This document shows, piece after piece, positions 52,818-61,301 of a stretch of DNA of 64,000 nucleotides. The position numbers and the translations under genes are program-made. The notes below the pieces were generated by a model, which saw nothing but the letters and a program-made list of their open reading frames with translations, did no database searches and was not told where the DNA came from. The stretch is from Anaerocolumna jejuensis DSM 15929 (GTDB lineage Bacteria > Bacillota > Clostridia > Lachnospirales > Lachnospiraceae). Positions within the stretch are counted from its first letter, which is position 1. Every line of letters starts with the position of its first letter. Location of the stretch: positions 1 to 64,000 of the forward strand of contig NZ_FRAC01000027.1 in the NCBI RefSeq assembly GCF_900142215.1, written 5' to 3'.

Positions 52818-53396
52818 TTAATCATTGTCATTTTTAAAAGTAAATAAATTACAACTAGTAACAAGTCCATTAGCCAGATCATTCTCAATTTCTTCATATG
52901 TTATTGACTCATCATTTACCAACGCTATATTTGACTCACCCAAAACATCATAGATTTTGAGAAATTTATATTCATCCGAACTATAATAATCTATACCACT
53001 GTCTTTAAATCTTGTCATATCAAAATAACTAAAGAATTTGTTATCCAGATATGATAGATACATTAATCTCATATCACCTTTGTTAGATATCGTTGCAACG
53101 ATAATACTATCATTTTTTTTATCACCCACCTTGGAAATAAAGTCATTCCAATTTTCTTCTCCACCAACGATAGAGTTGTCAGATATAACAAACAACCCAT
53201 CCTTAATCGCTTCATCACTATTGTAATCCAGAGGATACATTTTTAACAAATCTTTTATGTCTTGAATTTTACTTTTACCATAAATTTTTTTTTCTGACTT
53301 GTTTATATTCTTATTATCAAATTTACAGCCCACAAAAAATAAACTTATTGAAATTACACCAATTAGCATGATAGTACTGATTAATTTTCTTTGCAT
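52818..53396 (-). CDS. DUF4362-like lipoprotein
   Basis: 192 residues. A lipoprotein signal (LIGVISISLFFVGC, Cys near residue 24) is followed by an Asn/Lys-rich linker and a domain resembling DUF4362 of Bacillus and relatives (YNSDEAIKDGLFV, NWNDFISKVGDKKND, DMRLMYLSYLDNKFFSYFD). Function of that domain is unknown. Start at 53396 because GGAGG lies just upstream; an earlier frame opening at 53456 has none. AT-rich, unlike the flanking housekeeping genes. Part of the cassette bracketed by prfA-end copies. Confidence 0.75.
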   Translation of the reverse strand: MQRKLISTIMLIGVISISLFFVGCKFDNKNINKSEKKIYGKSKIQDIKDLLKMYPLDYNSDEAIKDGLFVISDNSIVGGEENWNDFISKVGDKKNDSIIVATISNKGDMRLMYLSYLDNKFFSYFDMTRFKDSGIDYYSSDEYKFLKIYDVLGESNIALVNDESITYEEIENDLANGLVTSCNLFTFKNDND

Positions 53397-53620
53397 TATC
53401 AACCTCCCTAGTACGATAATAAACTCTCGTAAAATATCCTTTTGCAGCAAAAACATACGTTAATAGACTAGCTTCAGAATAGTACTAATAATAGAAATTG
53501 GTTATACTGTGTACTTCATGCTCTGTTAGGTTCACACTATTACCGATTTCTATTTTTCTGTAATCAATAAATCGAAAATAGTAACTGCATATATGCAAGT
53601 TAATCAATTAATCCAGAAAA

Positions 53621-53654
53621 CATTAACCTCAAATATGTATACTTGAGGTTAATG
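53621..53654 (-). terminator. Terminator of the secreted hydrolase-like gene
   Basis: Arms CATTAACCTCAA and TTGAGGTTAATG around ATATGTATAC, followed by TTTTC on the minus strand and TTTTATTTT on the plus strand. Confidence 0.8.
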
Positions 53655-53665
53655 TTTTATTTTAT

Positions 53666-54571
53666 TTAATAAATACAAACAGGTAACTTGGGGGTAGCAA
53701 TATAGACAGGTGTACTGTCATAAAAATTATTATAATATGTTCCCAAATTCCAACTATAAGTTGAAGGATTTATGTTTCCAAGGTCTGCTGATGGGGTTTG
53801 TCCTGGTTTGTGGCACCATCCACCCGTACTATTCTGTCTCATCCAATGGTAATCCCAAACCCAACCTATCCCTGAAATATAATGGTACCCTACTCTTGTT
53901 ACAATTCTATATTCATTACTATTTATTGATGCAGTCGCACTACTAATTGTGCGTGGTGTTAATTGGGCTCTATTGGCATCTCTAATCATATTATTAGCTA
54001 CATCTGTAACAGTGCTGCTAGTTGTATACGTTGCTCCATCGTGATAGTATATGTCTCCTGGGTTTTTGAACGCATTCCAACCTAAAGCATATCCATAGCA
54101 ATTCGTTGTAGTACTTGTATTCGTTATGTATGGCCAAGCTACACCATAACTTGCACTAGCAGAAATAGATGATGTAACAGCTTCAACTTCAGTTTCAGCG
54201 ACTCTGTCATTATTTCCCTTAATCATTTTTGCTTCAACAGCTTTAGGTCTCATGGCATTTAGATAGGATAGGAACTCTTTTGCTTTAATATTGCTTGCAA
54301 CTCTAACTGTCTTCTCATCCTTTTGAGAAATGTCTATACTCATTTCTTCTGCTTCTTCGTCTGTTAAACCAATATAATAAATTTCCTTGATAATTGGATA
54401 TTCATTAATCGCATCAGCAAGATTTAAATTCTCATCTAAATCGTTGATATCAAACTCTGCTAATTCATCAGTGGTAAATACTTTCTCCTTAGTCTTTTCT
54501 TTCGCATCTACGTTAATTACACTACAAAACACCATACAAAATACAATACATAATCCAAGTATCTTTTTCAT
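53666..54571 (-). CDS. Secreted protein with a putative cysteine-peptidase/amidase-like domain
   Basis: 301 residues. A signal peptide (about 1-23) precedes an acidic propeptide-like segment (about 24-130) and a C-terminal domain with NCYGYALGW (Cys about 157) and YHWMRQNSTGGWCHKPG (His about 241 and 253). A Cys in NCYGYA followed by a His strand is the arrangement of papain-like/NlpC-type hydrolases, so cleavage or cross-linking of protein or peptidoglycan is plausible; the family is not certain. AGGAGG lies before the ATG. It lies downstream of prfA in the AT-rich cassette and is not co-functional with it. Confidence 0.7.
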   Translation of the reverse strand: MKKILGLCIVFCMVFCSVINVDAKEKTKEKVFTTDELAEFDINDLDENLNLADAINEYPIIKEIYYIGLTDEEAEEMSIDISQKDEKTVRVASNIKAKEFLSYLNAMRPKAVEAKMIKGNNDRVAETEVEAVTSSISASASYGVAWPYITNTSTTTNCYGYALGWNAFKNPGDIYYHDGATYTTSSTVTDVANNMIRDANRAQLTPRTISSATASINSNEYRIVTRVGYHYISGIGWVWDYHWMRQNSTGGWCHKPGQTPSADLGNINPSTYSWNLGTYYNNFYDSTPVYIATPKLPVCIY

Positions 54572-55009
54572 TTTCTTCCTCCTTGGTTTAATTAGGTTAA
54601 TTATGATTCTTATGCTTTTAGAACTATTCTTAAGAACACTGTAATTTTATTCCATATTATACAATCCGTCAATAGTATTTAGTAAATAATGTATTTTTAT
54701 TCCATTTTATATGATTTAGTGAATACAGGGTCAAACTTTTGCATATAAACTTCTTCTATCGGTAAAGCTCAAACACCGTATAGACAGAAGTACGAAATTT
54801 ATAATGTGGTGTTTTGTTATTTTCAAAGGAATAATGACCAAGGAATTCTTATAATCCTGATATGTGGATAATTCGATTACATATCAACAAATTTATAGAA
54901 ATGAAAGGATGAGTTTCAAAAACAGGATATCAAACTAGCTATGAATATTTTAATGGGCAATAAAGCGAATTTATTAGAGGGTGTAAAGCTATTTAAAGAA
55001 CCATAAAAA
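54572..55009. other. AT-rich junction between cassette and prfA
   Basis: No intact gene. On the plus strand a 33-codon frame without start (54905-55006; AMNILMGNKANLLEGVKLFKEP-like, broken here as AMNILMGNKANLL and EGVKLFKEP) ends at the prfA terminator and looks like the tail of a lost gene. Composition is clearly more AT-rich than prfA. Confidence 0.35.
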
Positions 55010-55013
55010 TTGA

Positions 55014-55046
55014 AATCGGTCTCTCTGAATGGCAGAAAGACCGATA
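55014..55046 (-). terminator. Terminator of the prfA operon
   Basis: Stem ATCGGTCTCTCTG/CAGAAAGACCGAT (one mismatch), followed by T-rich sequence on the minus strand and ATTTTTAT on the plus strand. A diverged duplicate is at 52471-52508. Confidence 0.7.
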
Positions 55047-55112
55047 TTTTTATAAAAATTATTCAATTTAAAACATATGAAAATCGCTAGAATCCAGTAA
55101 AATCAAGGGTTT

Positions 55113-56189
55113 TTACATATCTTCATTAAGCTTACTTAAGCGCATTGCCTGGTCGGCGGCAATGAGGCTGTCTACTACTTCTTCCAGGTCTCCATCCATG
55201 ATATTATCAAGCCTGTGAAGGGTCAGCTTGATACGGTGGTCTGTTACACGGCCCTGAGGGAAATTGTAAGTACGTATTTTCTCAGAGCGGTCACCAGTAC
55301 CTACCTGGCTTCTTCTGTTTTCGGCCTCAGCGTTATGGGCTTTTTCAAGCTCCAATTCATAGAGCTTGCTTCGTAATACCTTTAAGGCTTTATCACGGTT
55401 CTTTAACTGGGACTTTTCGTCCTGACAGGAAATTACGATACCGGTTGGAATGTGGGTAAGACGTACTGCCGAGTCAGTGGTGTTAACGCACTGTCCGCCG
55501 TTACCGGAAGAACGGAATACATCAAATTTACAGTCATTTAAATCAAGCTCCACATCCACTTCCTCCGCTTCCGGCATAATTGCCACTGTGGAGGTTGAAG
55601 TATGAATACGTCCGCCGGATTCGGTTACCGGTATACGCTGTACACGGTGTACACCGCTCTCGTATTTCATCTTGGAATATACACCTTTACCGTTTATCAT
55701 GAAAACAACTTCCTTGAAACCGCCAAGTCCGTTTTCATTGACATTCATCATATCTATCTTCCAGTTCTGGGTCTCTGCATATTTGGAATACATACGGAAC
55801 AGCTCTGCTGCAAACAAAGCTGCTTCATCTCCACCTGCACCGCCTCTGATTTCAACAATTACATTCTTTTCATCATTAGGGTCCTTGGGAAGAAGAAGTA
55901 TCTTAATCTCTTTTTCAATTACCCCAAGCTTTTCCTTGCATTCGTTTAATTCTTCCTTGGCAAGCTCTCTGAGTTCTTCGTCGCTTTCTTCATCCAACAT
56001 GGTAAGACTGTCCTCTATACTTACCTTGGTTTGTTTATATTCCGTATATTTTTCTACAATAGGCGCAAGGTCATTCTGCTCCTTCATAAGCTTTCTAAAA
56101 CGCGCCTGATCATTTACCACATTCGGGTCATTTAATTCATCCGTTAACTCCTGGTAACGGATCAGCAAATCTTCTAATTTGTCAAACAT
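55113..56189 (-). CDS. prfA: Peptide chain release factor 1
   Basis: 358-residue cytoplasmic factor ending translation at UAA and UAG. The anticodon-like tripeptide is in RIPVTESGG (PVT, the P-x-T of RF1), and the catalytic loop in SSGNGGQCVNTTDSAV holds GGQ, whose glutamine is methylated by PrmC. Helical N-terminal domain about 1-100. Length is normal and the C-terminus (AMRLSKLNEDM) is intact despite the duplicated 3' end at 52.5 kb. Overlaps no neighbour; prmC lies 50 nt upstream in the same operon. Confidence 0.96.
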   Translation of the reverse strand: MFDKLEDLLIRYQELTDELNDPNVVNDQARFRKLMKEQNDLAPIVEKYTEYKQTKVSIEDSLTMLDEESDEELRELAKEELNECKEKLGVIEKEIKILLLPKDPNDEKNVIVEIRGGAGGDEAALFAAELFRMYSKYAETQNWKIDMMNVNENGLGGFKEVVFMINGKGVYSKMKYESGVHRVQRIPVTESGGRIHTSTSTVAIMPEAEEVDVELDLNDCKFDVFRSSGNGGQCVNTTDSAVRLTHIPTGIVISCQDEKSQLKNRDKALKVLRSKLYELELEKAHNAEAENRRSQVGTGDRSEKIRTYNFPQGRVTDHRIKLTLHRLDNIMDGDLEEVVDSLIAADQAMRLSKLNEDM

Positions 56190-56239
56190 TTCGGTTCCTC
56201 CATTTCTTATATCCCTTTATTCTTTCAATGTCTGAGACG

Positions 56240-57094
56240 CTAAGTGAAGGGTTCCCCTTTTTTCTCATTCCATCTTCCAGTAACCACTCTGTCAAGCCCT
56301 GCCAAATCCTTTATGATCTTTATGTTATCCATACCTGCTTTTAATAACAATTCTTTCACTGCCTCTCCCTGGTCGTAGCCAATCTCAAAAAAGACATATC
56401 CGCCTGTATTTAAGAATTCCTGTAATCCCTTGCATATTTCACGGTAAAAGTATAATCCGTCTTCCTTCCCGTCAAGAGCGATTACCGGCTCGTAATCCTT
56501 TACCTCCTCCATCAAAGTGGGGATAATACCCGTAGGTATATAGGGAGGATTTGATATTATTATATCATACTTTTTATTTATATGTGAATAGATATCACTT
56601 TTGCAAAACTCTGCTGTGACTTCCAGCCTTTTTGCATTCTCACGGGCTGTCTCCAAAGCTTTCTCGGATATATCTGCTCCTGTTCCCTGCTTTATGCCGC
56701 CAAGCTTCATAAGAGAAAGTAGGATACAGCCGGAACCGGTACAGATATCCAGCACTTCTTTCCCTTTACTTACCTTTAAAGCTTCCATAACTAGGATTTC
56801 CGTATCCTGCCTTGGTATCAGTACCCCTTCCCTTACCAGAAAATCAAGACCCATAAATTCCTGTTCTCCGGTAATATACTGAAGAGGTATATGTCTGCTT
56901 CTCTTCTCAATTAAGCTCAGATAGGCGTCACATGCTTCCTGAGAAATTTCCTTTAAAGGCTCTGCCAGATACACAGCTTTGCTTATTTTAAACTGAAAAG
57001 CCAGCAACAGCCACGCATCATGCTCCCCATTCTCTATCTTGTTTTCGATAAGATTCTTTTTTCCTTTTTTTAAAGCATCCTGTAAGGTTATCAT
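56240..57094 (-). CDS. prmC: Peptide chain release factor N5-glutamine methyltransferase
   Basis: 284-residue SAM-dependent enzyme that methylates the GGQ glutamine of release factors. N-terminal helical recognition domain (about 1-80), SAM motif VLDICTGSGCILLSL, and the catalytic NPPYIP that binds the glutamine. Start ATG 57094 (MITLQDALKKG) is preferred, as homologues open this way; a TTG at 57139 would extend into the repeat element at 57122-57177. Directly before its substrate gene prfA. Confidence 0.93.
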   Translation of the reverse strand: MITLQDALKKGKKNLIENKIENGEHDAWLLLAFQFKISKAVYLAEPLKEISQEACDAYLSLIEKRSRHIPLQYITGEQEFMGLDFLVREGVLIPRQDTEILVMEALKVSKGKEVLDICTGSGCILLSLMKLGGIKQGTGADISEKALETARENAKRLEVTAEFCKSDIYSHINKKYDIIISNPPYIPTGIIPTLMEEVKDYEPVIALDGKEDGLYFYREICKGLQEFLNTGGYVFFEIGYDQGEAVKELLLKAGMDNIKIIKDLAGLDRVVTGRWNEKKGEPFT

Positions 57095-57121
57095 ATTATT
57101 ACCCATGCATACCACAATTTT

Positions 57122-57177
57122 ACTTGCGATACTGTCCAAACAGGAAACTTAAAAAATGTAGTGTATTTTTCAAAATA
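57122..57177. repeat. Copy of the small interspersed repeat upstream of prmC
   Basis: CTTGCGATACTG (57124-57135) matches the end of module A, and TTAAAAAATGTAGTGTATTT.. (57149-57172) matches module B of the composite repeat at 43.3 kb, in the same order. Rest of 57178-57296 shows no gene. Confidence 0.5.
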
Positions 57178-57296
57178 CTTCCCTTGCAGCATACCGCAAA
57201 TTTTGTTTATGGTACTATTTTATTTATGTGTATTACTATCTTTGATTCTTGGTAAAATTTCAACTGATTATAATCAATTACATCTGCAAAGCCCAA

Positions 57297-58871
57297 TTAC
57301 TTTTCAGCAGCTTCTTCATCCGTAATTGCCACAAAATCATCCACTGCCTTTAATATCTCATCATCTTCCTCAAAAAGGTCCATAGCCCTTAAGGGTTCCC
57401 TTCTTGTGGAGGCTGCTGCTGCTGTTTCCCTTGCGGACTTATTACGTGCGCTACTTTGGTTACTGCTTGCAGCGGTCCTTTTATTTTTATTGTTACCAGT
57501 TTTAGAAGAGGTATTATTTACGGCGTCATCACTTTCATTTTTTGTAATGTTATCATTTTTTGCAGTGTTTCGGTTTTTTGCAGTATTATCACCTTTTGCA
57601 GCATTTCGACTTTTCCCAGTGTTTTCACCCTTGGCAGTGCTTCCGCCTTTTACAGTGTTCTCACCCTTGGACGTGCTTCCGCCTTTTACAGTGTTCTCAC
57701 TCTTTGCAGTGCTTCCGCCTTTTTCAGTGTTCTCACTCTTTGCCGTGTTTTCACCCTTTGCTGTTTTCCCGTTTAATCCGGCTTTGCTCTGAGTGTTCCC
57801 GGGCTTAGTGTTTTTCGATTTATTGCCCTGGGTATTCCCCGCTGTCTTTCTGTTACTGCTTTGCCTTGTTTCTCTCTTTTCTGGCTGTACTTCCCTGCTG
57901 TCCTTTTTGCCGTTATTTTCAGCTTCTGCCCTGTCTTCCACGGTCTCTGCTTCTTTTCCTAAGAAAACTCTCCAGTCAAACACTGCTTCTACGGATTTGA
58001 TGGCAACTTCAATCATGTCATCATCGGGCTCCCTGGTGGTCATTCTCTGAAGCCACATACCGGGCTTACTTAAGATTCTTACAAGGATGGAATCGTTTTT
58101 TCCGGCAAAGCGGATAAATTCATAGGAAACGCCGGCGATTACGGGTACCAATAAGATTCTGCTGGCATAACGAAGCCAGGTGATATCTGTTCTTATAAAC
58201 ATAAAGAAAATAATACTTACAAACATGACAAGGAACAGGAAGCTGGTTCCGCATCTTTTATGCTCTCTGGACTGTCCTCTGACATTTTCCACTGTAAGGT
58301 CATGGCCATTTTCAATACAATTGATGGTCTTATGCTCTGCTCCATGATACATAAATACCCTTTTTATATCATTAAGCTGGGATATGGCAAAGACATACAA
58401 TATAAATAAGACAATTCTGATAATTCCTTCTATAAAGGCTACCAGACTGTCAGAAGCAATTGACTTTCCTAAAAGTCCTGCTGCATAGGTGGGCAGGATA
58501 ATAAAAATCCCCACCGCCAGTATAACGGCAATAATCATTGTAATTGCAGCCAAAATGCCTTCTGCCTTGTCCTTAAAGACCTTTGAGAAGGCTTTATCAA
58601 CCTTGGATTCCTTCGCTGCCTCTTCTTCTTCAAAAAAGCTGGCTGAAAAATTCAAGGTTTTTATCCCAATCGCCATGGATTCAGCAAAGCTAAGCATACC
58701 TCTTAGGATGGGTAGTTTCCATATTTTATGTTTTTCCGAGGTACTGTTAAAGGTATCCTCTTTTATTACGATTTCGTTATCCGGCTTTCTTACCGCAACG
58801 GCATAATGATCTTTGTTCTTCATCATTACGCCTTCAATAACTGCCTGTCCTCCGATTCCTGATGGCTTCAT
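57297..58871 (-). CDS. DUF1385 (YqhQ) membrane protein with repeat-rich C-terminal tail
   Basis: 524 residues. The conserved DUF1385 part is about 1-300: GIGGQAVIEGVMMK at the start, several membrane helices (about 108-170 and 210-250) and YHGAEHKTINCIENG. The remaining 220 residues are hydrophilic, Lys/Asn/Thr/Ser-rich, including 13 six-residue repeats (370-447), and end with an acidic segment. Homologues are usually about 300 residues, so the tail is an addition. Function is unknown; the gene sits between rpmE and prmC as in many Clostridia. AAGGAA precedes the ATG. Confidence 0.88.
   Translation of the reverse strand: MKPSGIGGQAVIEGVMMKNKDHYAVAVRKPDNEIVIKEDTFNSTSEKHKIWKLPILRGMLSFAESMAIGIKTLNFSASFFEEEEAAKESKVDKAFSKVFKDKAEGILAAITMIIAVILAVGIFIILPTYAAGLLGKSIASDSLVAFIEGIIRIVLFILYVFAISQLNDIKRVFMYHGAEHKTINCIENGHDLTVENVRGQSREHKRCGTSFLFLVMFVSIIFFMFIRTDITWLRYASRILLVPVIAGVSYEFIRFAGKNDSILVRILSKPGMWLQRMTTREPDDDMIEVAIKSVEAVFDWRVFLGKEAETVEDRAEAENNGKKDSREVQPEKRETRQSSNRKTAGNTQGNKSKNTKPGNTQSKAGLNGKTAKGENTAKSENTEKGGSTAKSENTVKGGSTSKGENTVKGGSTAKGENTGKSRNAAKGDNTAKNRNTAKNDNITKNESDDAVNNTSSKTGNNKNKRTAASSNQSSARNKSARETAAAASTRREPLRAMDLFEEDDEILKAVDDFVAITDEEAAEK
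57531..57764 (-). repeat. 18-bp tandem repeats in the yqhQ gene tail
   Basis: Thirteen in-frame 18-bp units encoding T-x-K-x-x-N/S (TAKGEN, TEKGGS, TVKGGS and variants). Some neighbouring pairs are nearly identical over 36 bp, showing recent duplications. Confidence 0.9.
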
Positions 58872-58934
58872 ATGCTATTCCTTTCCTTGATAATCCATGT
58901 CTGCGACCTGGTTATCTATTAATTACAAATCTAA

Positions 58935-58970
58935 AAATAGGTTGAGATAATTAAACCTCAACCTGTTTTT
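58935..58970 (-). terminator. Terminator between rpmE and yqhQ
   Basis: Stem AGGTTGAG/CTCAACCT with ATTTTTAG following on the minus strand, 24 nt after the rpmE stop. So rpmE ends separately from yqhQ-prmC-prfA. Confidence 0.8.
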
Positions 58971-58993
58971 AACACATAGTAAGCTTTGTCATT

Positions 58994-59203
58994 CTATTGT
59001 TCCTGATTAAGACCATATCTGCGGTTGAACTTATCAATAGCACCGCGGGCTGCAGCAGCCTTCTGCTGTCCGGTATAGAAAGAATGGCACTTAGAGCAGA
59101 TTTCTACGTGGATATCACTCTTTGTTGAACCTGTAACAAATTCATTGCCACAGTTGCAAACTACCTTTGCCTGATAGTACTTCGGATGGATTCCCTCTTT
59201 CAT
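58994..59203 (-). CDS. rpmE: 50S ribosomal protein L31
   Basis: 69-residue ribosomal protein of the large subunit, zinc-binding form: cysteines at CNCG and CSKC, with the opening MKEGIHPKY and closing FNRRYG typical of L31. The zinc form is usually made under zinc-replete conditions. GAGG precedes the ATG. It follows rho, as in many Firmicutes. Confidence 0.96.
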   Translation of the reverse strand: MKEGIHPKYYQAKVVCNCGNEFVTGSTKSDIHVEICSKCHSFYTGQQKAAAARGAIDKFNRRYGLNQEQ

Positions 59204-59270
59204 GTTTTCACCTCTTTACAAACAAATATAATTTTTTGAAAATTGACAAACGTCAAATTAATCCCTATGG

Positions 59271-59304
59271 ATATCGCAGGTCTGCCTGCGGTACTGCTTA
59301 AATA
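59271..59304. repeat. Module A copy of the small palindromic repeat
   Basis: ATATCGCAGG, TCTGCCTGCG, GTACTGCTTA, AATA: palindromic core, 28 of 34 positions equal to 43331-43364. It lies in the rpmE leader, between rho and rpmE. Confidence 0.7.
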
Positions 59305-59364
59305 AAAATTTTAAAAACAAAACAGCTTTTTCATTATAGCATAGGTTATTCTGCTTTGCAAGTC

Positions 59365-60966
59365 CTAATTAATTAATTTCGTCTTTTTTACAGTTTCAAT
59401 AAATTCCACATTTGTCTTTGTTTTAATAAACATATCAATTATTCTCTCTACCGCATCATCGGACTTCATACTGTTAAAAGCCTTTCTCATCAGGTAGGTC
59501 GCTTCCATCTCTGAATTGGTCAGTAACAAATCATCTCTTCTGGTGCTGGACCTCGTCAAATCAATGGCAGGGAAGATTCTCTTCTCGGACAGGTTTCTGT
59601 CCAATACCAGTTCCATGTTACCGGTTCCCTTAAATTCTTCAAATACCACATCATCCATACGGCTACCGGTATCCACTAAGGCAGTGGCCAGGATGGTAAG
59701 ACTTCCGCCCTCTCTCATGTTTCTGGCTGCACCAAAGAATCTCTTTGGCATATGAAGAGCAGCCGGGTCAAGACCACCGGAGAGAGTTCTGCCGCTTGCC
59801 TGCACTGTAAGGTTATAAGCTCTGGCAAGTCTTGTAATACTGTCCAGCAGGATTACAACCTCCTGTTTATGCTCAACAAGTCGTTTCGCACGTTCGATTA
59901 CCATTTCTGATACCCTCTTATGGTTATCCGGCAGCTCATCAAAGGTAGAATAAATAACTTCAACATTCTTTCCTTCAATGGATTCCTTAATATCCGTAAC
60001 TTCTTCCGGTCTTTCATCTATTAACAAAATAATCAAATGAATGGTTGGATGATTTATGGTTATTGCTTTGGCAATCTGCTTTAACAGGGTTGTTTTACCT
60101 GTCTTGGGCTGGGATACGATCATACCTCTTTGCCCTTTTCCGATGGGGGATATCAAATCCACCATACGCATGGAGACATTGGCGCCCGGCGTTTCCAGGT
60201 GAATTCTCTCATTAGGAAAAATCGGAGTAAGATCTTCGAATTTCTTTCTCTTCTGAGCTTCGGCAGGGTGAAAGCCGTTTACGCTCTTAACAAATAACAG
60301 CGCACTGAATTTCTCTCCCTGATTTTTAATTCTGGTATTTCCCACAACAATATCTCCTGTTTTTAAGGAAAAACGCCTTATCTGAGCCGGTGACACATAA
60401 ACATCATTCTCACCCGGTAAATAGTTATCGCAGCGTATAAAGCCATAACCATCCGGCATAACTTCCAGGATACCTTCCTTGGTCTCACCGCTGTCCAACG
60501 CTTCCGCATCCTGCTGGGGACCATTTCTTCTCTCTGTTTCCTGCCCGCTGGTTCTTCTGTCATTCTCCTGACCGCCGTTTGCCTGCCAGTAAGAGTTCTT
60601 TCTGCTGTCTTCCGACTGACTCTGAAGGGGCCTCTTTCCTGCATTCTCCTGACCGAAAGAACTTCTTGCTTCCGTATCCTTCTCCTTGTTTCTTCTTATC
60701 TGCGTGGAGGTCGTTTTCTCCTCCTGTGCTTTTTCATGATGGACTTTTCTGTCCTTTTCTTCCTGTTCTGCCGGTTTATTCAGTTCAACTTCTCTTACAG
60801 TCTCACCCTTCCCAGCAATGTCCGTATTCACTTCTTCTGATTCCGTACCTGCACCCAATATATCGATAAGCTCCTGCTTACGAAGTGTGGATACACTCTT
60901 TATACCTCTGCTTTTGGCTAATGTTCTCAGCTCAGCCAAGGACATTTCACTAATTTGTACTTCCAT
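59365..60966 (-). CDS. rho: Transcription termination factor Rho
   Basis: 533-residue hexameric RNA helicase. Rho_N (about 1-40), a long disordered Glu/Lys/Gln/Arg-rich insert (about 41-165), the cold-shock-like RNA-binding domain (about 167-235, GILEVMPDGYGFIR), and the ATPase with Walker A SQPKTGKTTLL, Walker B VVILLDSITRLARAYN and R/Q loops. Typical Rho is about 420-430 residues; the extra is the N-terminal insert, known in some Clostridia and Actinobacteria. ATG 60966 (MEVQISEMSL) has AAGGAG upstream; the earlier start at 61053 does not. Confidence 0.95.
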   Translation of the reverse strand: MEVQISEMSLAELRTLAKSRGIKSVSTLRKQELIDILGAGTESEEVNTDIAGKGETVREVELNKPAEQEEKDRKVHHEKAQEEKTTSTQIRRNKEKDTEARSSFGQENAGKRPLQSQSEDSRKNSYWQANGGQENDRRTSGQETERRNGPQQDAEALDSGETKEGILEVMPDGYGFIRCDNYLPGENDVYVSPAQIRRFSLKTGDIVVGNTRIKNQGEKFSALLFVKSVNGFHPAEAQKRKKFEDLTPIFPNERIHLETPGANVSMRMVDLISPIGKGQRGMIVSQPKTGKTTLLKQIAKAITINHPTIHLIILLIDERPEEVTDIKESIEGKNVEVIYSTFDELPDNHKRVSEMVIERAKRLVEHKQEVVILLDSITRLARAYNLTVQASGRTLSGGLDPAALHMPKRFFGAARNMREGGSLTILATALVDTGSRMDDVVFEEFKGTGNMELVLDRNLSEKRIFPAIDLTRSSTRRDDLLLTNSEMEATYLMRKAFNSMKSDDAVERIIDMFIKTKTNVEFIETVKKTKLIN

Positions 60967-61136
60967 GAATTCTTGCTCCTTTACAAGTATAAAATTAATA
61001 ATTTTGTGGGATGGGTTTCGATTTGATATAGAAGTTCGTATGAATATCATCAAAATATACTGCTACTCTTAATTATACAGCATTGTACGAAAAAAATAAA
61101 GTGGGATTTTATAATAAATTGGTCCTGTCTACGCAC

Positions 61137-61165
61137 TTGATTTACCTCTCTTTCAGTGATATGAT
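61137..61165 (+). promoter_or_regulatory. Promoter of the malic enzyme gene
   Basis: TTGATT (61137-61142) and TATGAT (61160-61165), 17-base spacer; leader of about 130 nt with no recognised riboswitch. The rest of 60967-61301 has no gene. Confidence 0.55.
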
Positions 61166-61301
61166 GTCTTTATCCTATTGGTTCGTGAAATTATATGCAA
61201 TTGTGAATGAATAACTATGCCTGATTTTACGAGACCAGCTAAATCTATAATAATGATGCAGCTATGTATGACAAACTAACAATACGAAAAGAGGTTATTA
61301 T

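Noticed and set aside
57406..57808. Three overlapping plus-strand ORFs rich in Leu, Phe, Val and Ser opposite yqhQ
   Set aside because: They result from the Lys/Asn/Thr repeats of the real gene read on the other strand; hydrophobic runs are an artefact.
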